Shown in pieces: positions 5,261-6,248 of a stretch of 6,248 nucleotides of DNA. Both the position numbers and the translations under genes were made by a program. The DNA comes from Acidobacteriaceae bacterium (GTDB lineage Bacteria > Acidobacteriota > Terriglobia > Terriglobales > Acidobacteriaceae): assembly GCA_030040175.1 (NCBI GenBank), contig JASHUF010000399.1:1-6248 (forward strand). Direction: 5' to 3'. The number at the start of each line of letters is the position of its first letter. Within the stretch, counting starts at the first letter, position 1. The notes below the pieces were generated by a model. It saw only the letters and a list, made by a program, of their open reading frames with translations, searched no databases and was not told the DNA's origin.

Positions 5261-6248
5261 ATGAGCGAGCCGCACAAGATTCTGCGGCCGAAGCCGGGAT
5301 GGCGCCGGGCGGGTGCGCTCGCGGCAATGGCTGTCTCCCTCGCCCTGTATGCGGTAGCGCAGACGTCTTCGGCCGGTGGGCAATCGGCGCCGGGTCAGGC
5401 TGCGCCGGGTCAATCCGCGCCGGGTCAAACCGCGCCGGGTCAGGCCGTGCCAGGTCAGGCCATGCCAGGTCAGGCCGTGCCGGGTCAAGCGGCCGCCGGA
5501 CAGACTGCGCCGTCCGATTCCCGGGGCGACGCCGCTTCCGGCGCCTCGCACATCACTCCCGAGCAGGCGAAGCAGCTTTTCGCCCTGGTCGACGAGCTGA
5601 TGAAGTTCTCCTCCGACGAGACCGGCCTTCCCATCAAGAGCACGGTCAAGCGCCAGCTCATTACCCGCACGGCGGTCGAAAAGTATCTTGAGGACAAATT
5701 CAACGAGGACGAGGGCGCCAAGCGCCTGCAACGCGACGAGATCGTGCTCAAGAAGTTCGGCCTGCTCGACCACGACTTCAATCTCAAGCCCTTCCTGCTC
5801 TCCCTGCTCACCGAGCAGATCGAGGCTTTTTACGACTCGAAAACCAAGACCGTCAACCTGCTCGACTGGGTGGACGCCGACGAGCAGAAACCCGCCCTCG
5901 CGCACGAGCTCACGCACGCGCTCCAGGATCAGCACAGCGATCTGGACAAGTGGGACGACCAGACTCCCGACGACGTCTCCACCGATGCGGCCGGCGATAC
6001 CGAACATCTGGCCAAGGACGAGATGGATACCGCGCGCGACGCCGTAGCCGAGGGCCAGGCGACCGCGGTCATGTTCGATTACGTGCTCAAACCGATGGGC
6101 AAGAGCCTGATCAAGGACCCCGAAGTTCTGGACATTTTGAAAGATCAGATGACCGGTTCCGACAGCTCGCCCATCATGGCCCGCGCGCCGCTGCTGCTCT
6201 CCGAGTCCATGCTCTTTCCCTATCGCGAGGGCCTGAGCTTCGAGCAGG
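5261..6248 (+). CDS. Secreted HEXXH zinc metallopeptidase-like protein, 3'-truncated by window edge
   Basis: This appears to be an exported zinc-dependent peptidase of unknown substrate; 329 codons are visible and the frame is still open at 6248. Residues 1-16 are polar and basic, 17-33 are a hydrophobic Ala/Leu/Val stretch, and cleavage is plausible after AVA (33) or SSA (38), giving a Sec-type signal peptide. Residues 43-82 are eight pentapeptide repeats (A-P-G-Q-X type) that probably form a flexible linker. The catalytic motif HELTH is at 215-219 in LAHELTHALQDQH. Glu264 in AVAEGQAT is a reasonable third zinc ligand, as in gluzincin-like HEXXH+E proteins. ATG 5261 is preceded by GGTGA at 5248-5252. 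An alternative GTG at 5237 has a stronger purine-rich site and would add eight residues. The gene diverges from ygfZ. The peptidase family is inferred from motif and context only. Confidence 0.82.
   Translation, partial: MSEPHKILRPKPGWRRAGALAAMAVSLALYAVAQTSSAGGQSAPGQAAPGQSAPGQTAPGQAVPGQAMPGQAVPGQAAAGQTAPSDSRGDAASGASHITPEQAKQLFALVDELMKFSSDETGLPIKSTVKRQLITRTAVEKYLEDKFNEDEGAKRLQRDEIVLKKFGLLDHDFNLKPFLLSLLTEQIEAFYDSKTKTVNLLDWVDADEQKPALAHELTHALQDQHSDLDKWDDQTPDDVSTDAAGDTEHLAKDEMDTARDAVAEGQATAVMFDYVLKPMGKSLIKDPEVLDILKDQMTGSDSSPIMARAPLLLSESMLFPYREGLSFEQ
5387..5506 (+). repeat. 15-bp in-frame tandem repeat, eight units
   Basis: Units of the form GCGCCGGGTCARNNN repeat from 5387 in steps of exactly 15 bp. 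The first seven are well conserved, with first-codon changes to GTG or ATG in three of them; the eighth (5492-5506) is diverged. They encode the pentapeptide A/V/M-P-G-Q-A/S/T just after the signal peptide. The near-identity makes slippage and copy-number change likely between strains. Confidence 0.9.

Noticed and set aside
5261..5290. Twin-arginine export signal in the peptidase N-terminus
   Set aside because: GWRRAGAL has the two arginines but lacks the expected residues after them; an ordinary Sec signal explains it better.
5078..6007. Upstream extension of the ygfZ reading frame to a 713-residue ORF
   Set aside because: The extra 310 codons are antisense to the metallopeptidase gene, with Arg/His/Leu repeats that mirror its 15-bp tandem repeat; the peptidase frame has a signal peptide and HELTH motif, so the antisense frame is a GC artefact.

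Overview
The window is high-GC bacterial chromosomal DNA with dense genes: five CDS have a stop in the window and a sixth runs off the right edge. The gene set and protein styles best fit an Acidobacteriota (Terriglobia-like) genome: a DUF1844 protein with an Ala/Pro/Glu-rich N-terminus, a YgfZ-type folate-binding protein, a PhnP-like metallo-hydrolase and RibF side by side. This lineage is an inference from family knowledge, not a database match.

Layout. Position 1-942 (+) is the C-terminal transpeptidase part of a class A penicillin-binding protein whose N-terminus lies to the left. It converges on a four-gene minus-strand block that reads right to left: ygfZ (5077-3866), DUF1844 protein (3800-3174), PhnP-like MBL-fold hydrolase (2897-2100) and ribF (2103-1111). 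The last two overlap by an ATGA and are surely co-translated. ygfZ and the DUF1844 gene are 65 bp apart. The DUF1844 and MBL genes are separated by a 276-bp gap. On the right, a secreted HEXXH zinc metallopeptidase (5261 to beyond 6248, +) diverges from ygfZ, with a candidate overlapping promoter pair between them.

The non-coding DNA is the most interesting part. The 2898-3173 gap holds a roughly 130-bp imperfect palindrome (2943-3071): two inverted arms of about 32-36 bp around a perfect 11-bp-stem hairpin. It is followed by a further GC palindrome and a nine-unit heptanucleotide tract (3108-3170, mostly CAGGNNT on the minus strand). A third, solo copy of the arm sits between the convergent PBP and ribF genes (1034-1070), which suggests a dispersed repeat family in this genome.

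Function. RibF supplies FMN and FAD, and YgfZ helps folate-dependent Fe-S enzyme maintenance. The MBL hydrolase probably cleaves a phosphodiester, substrate unknown. The PBP and the exported metallopeptidase act outside the cytoplasmic membrane. No complete novel system, CRISPR array, transposase, tRNA or rRNA was seen.
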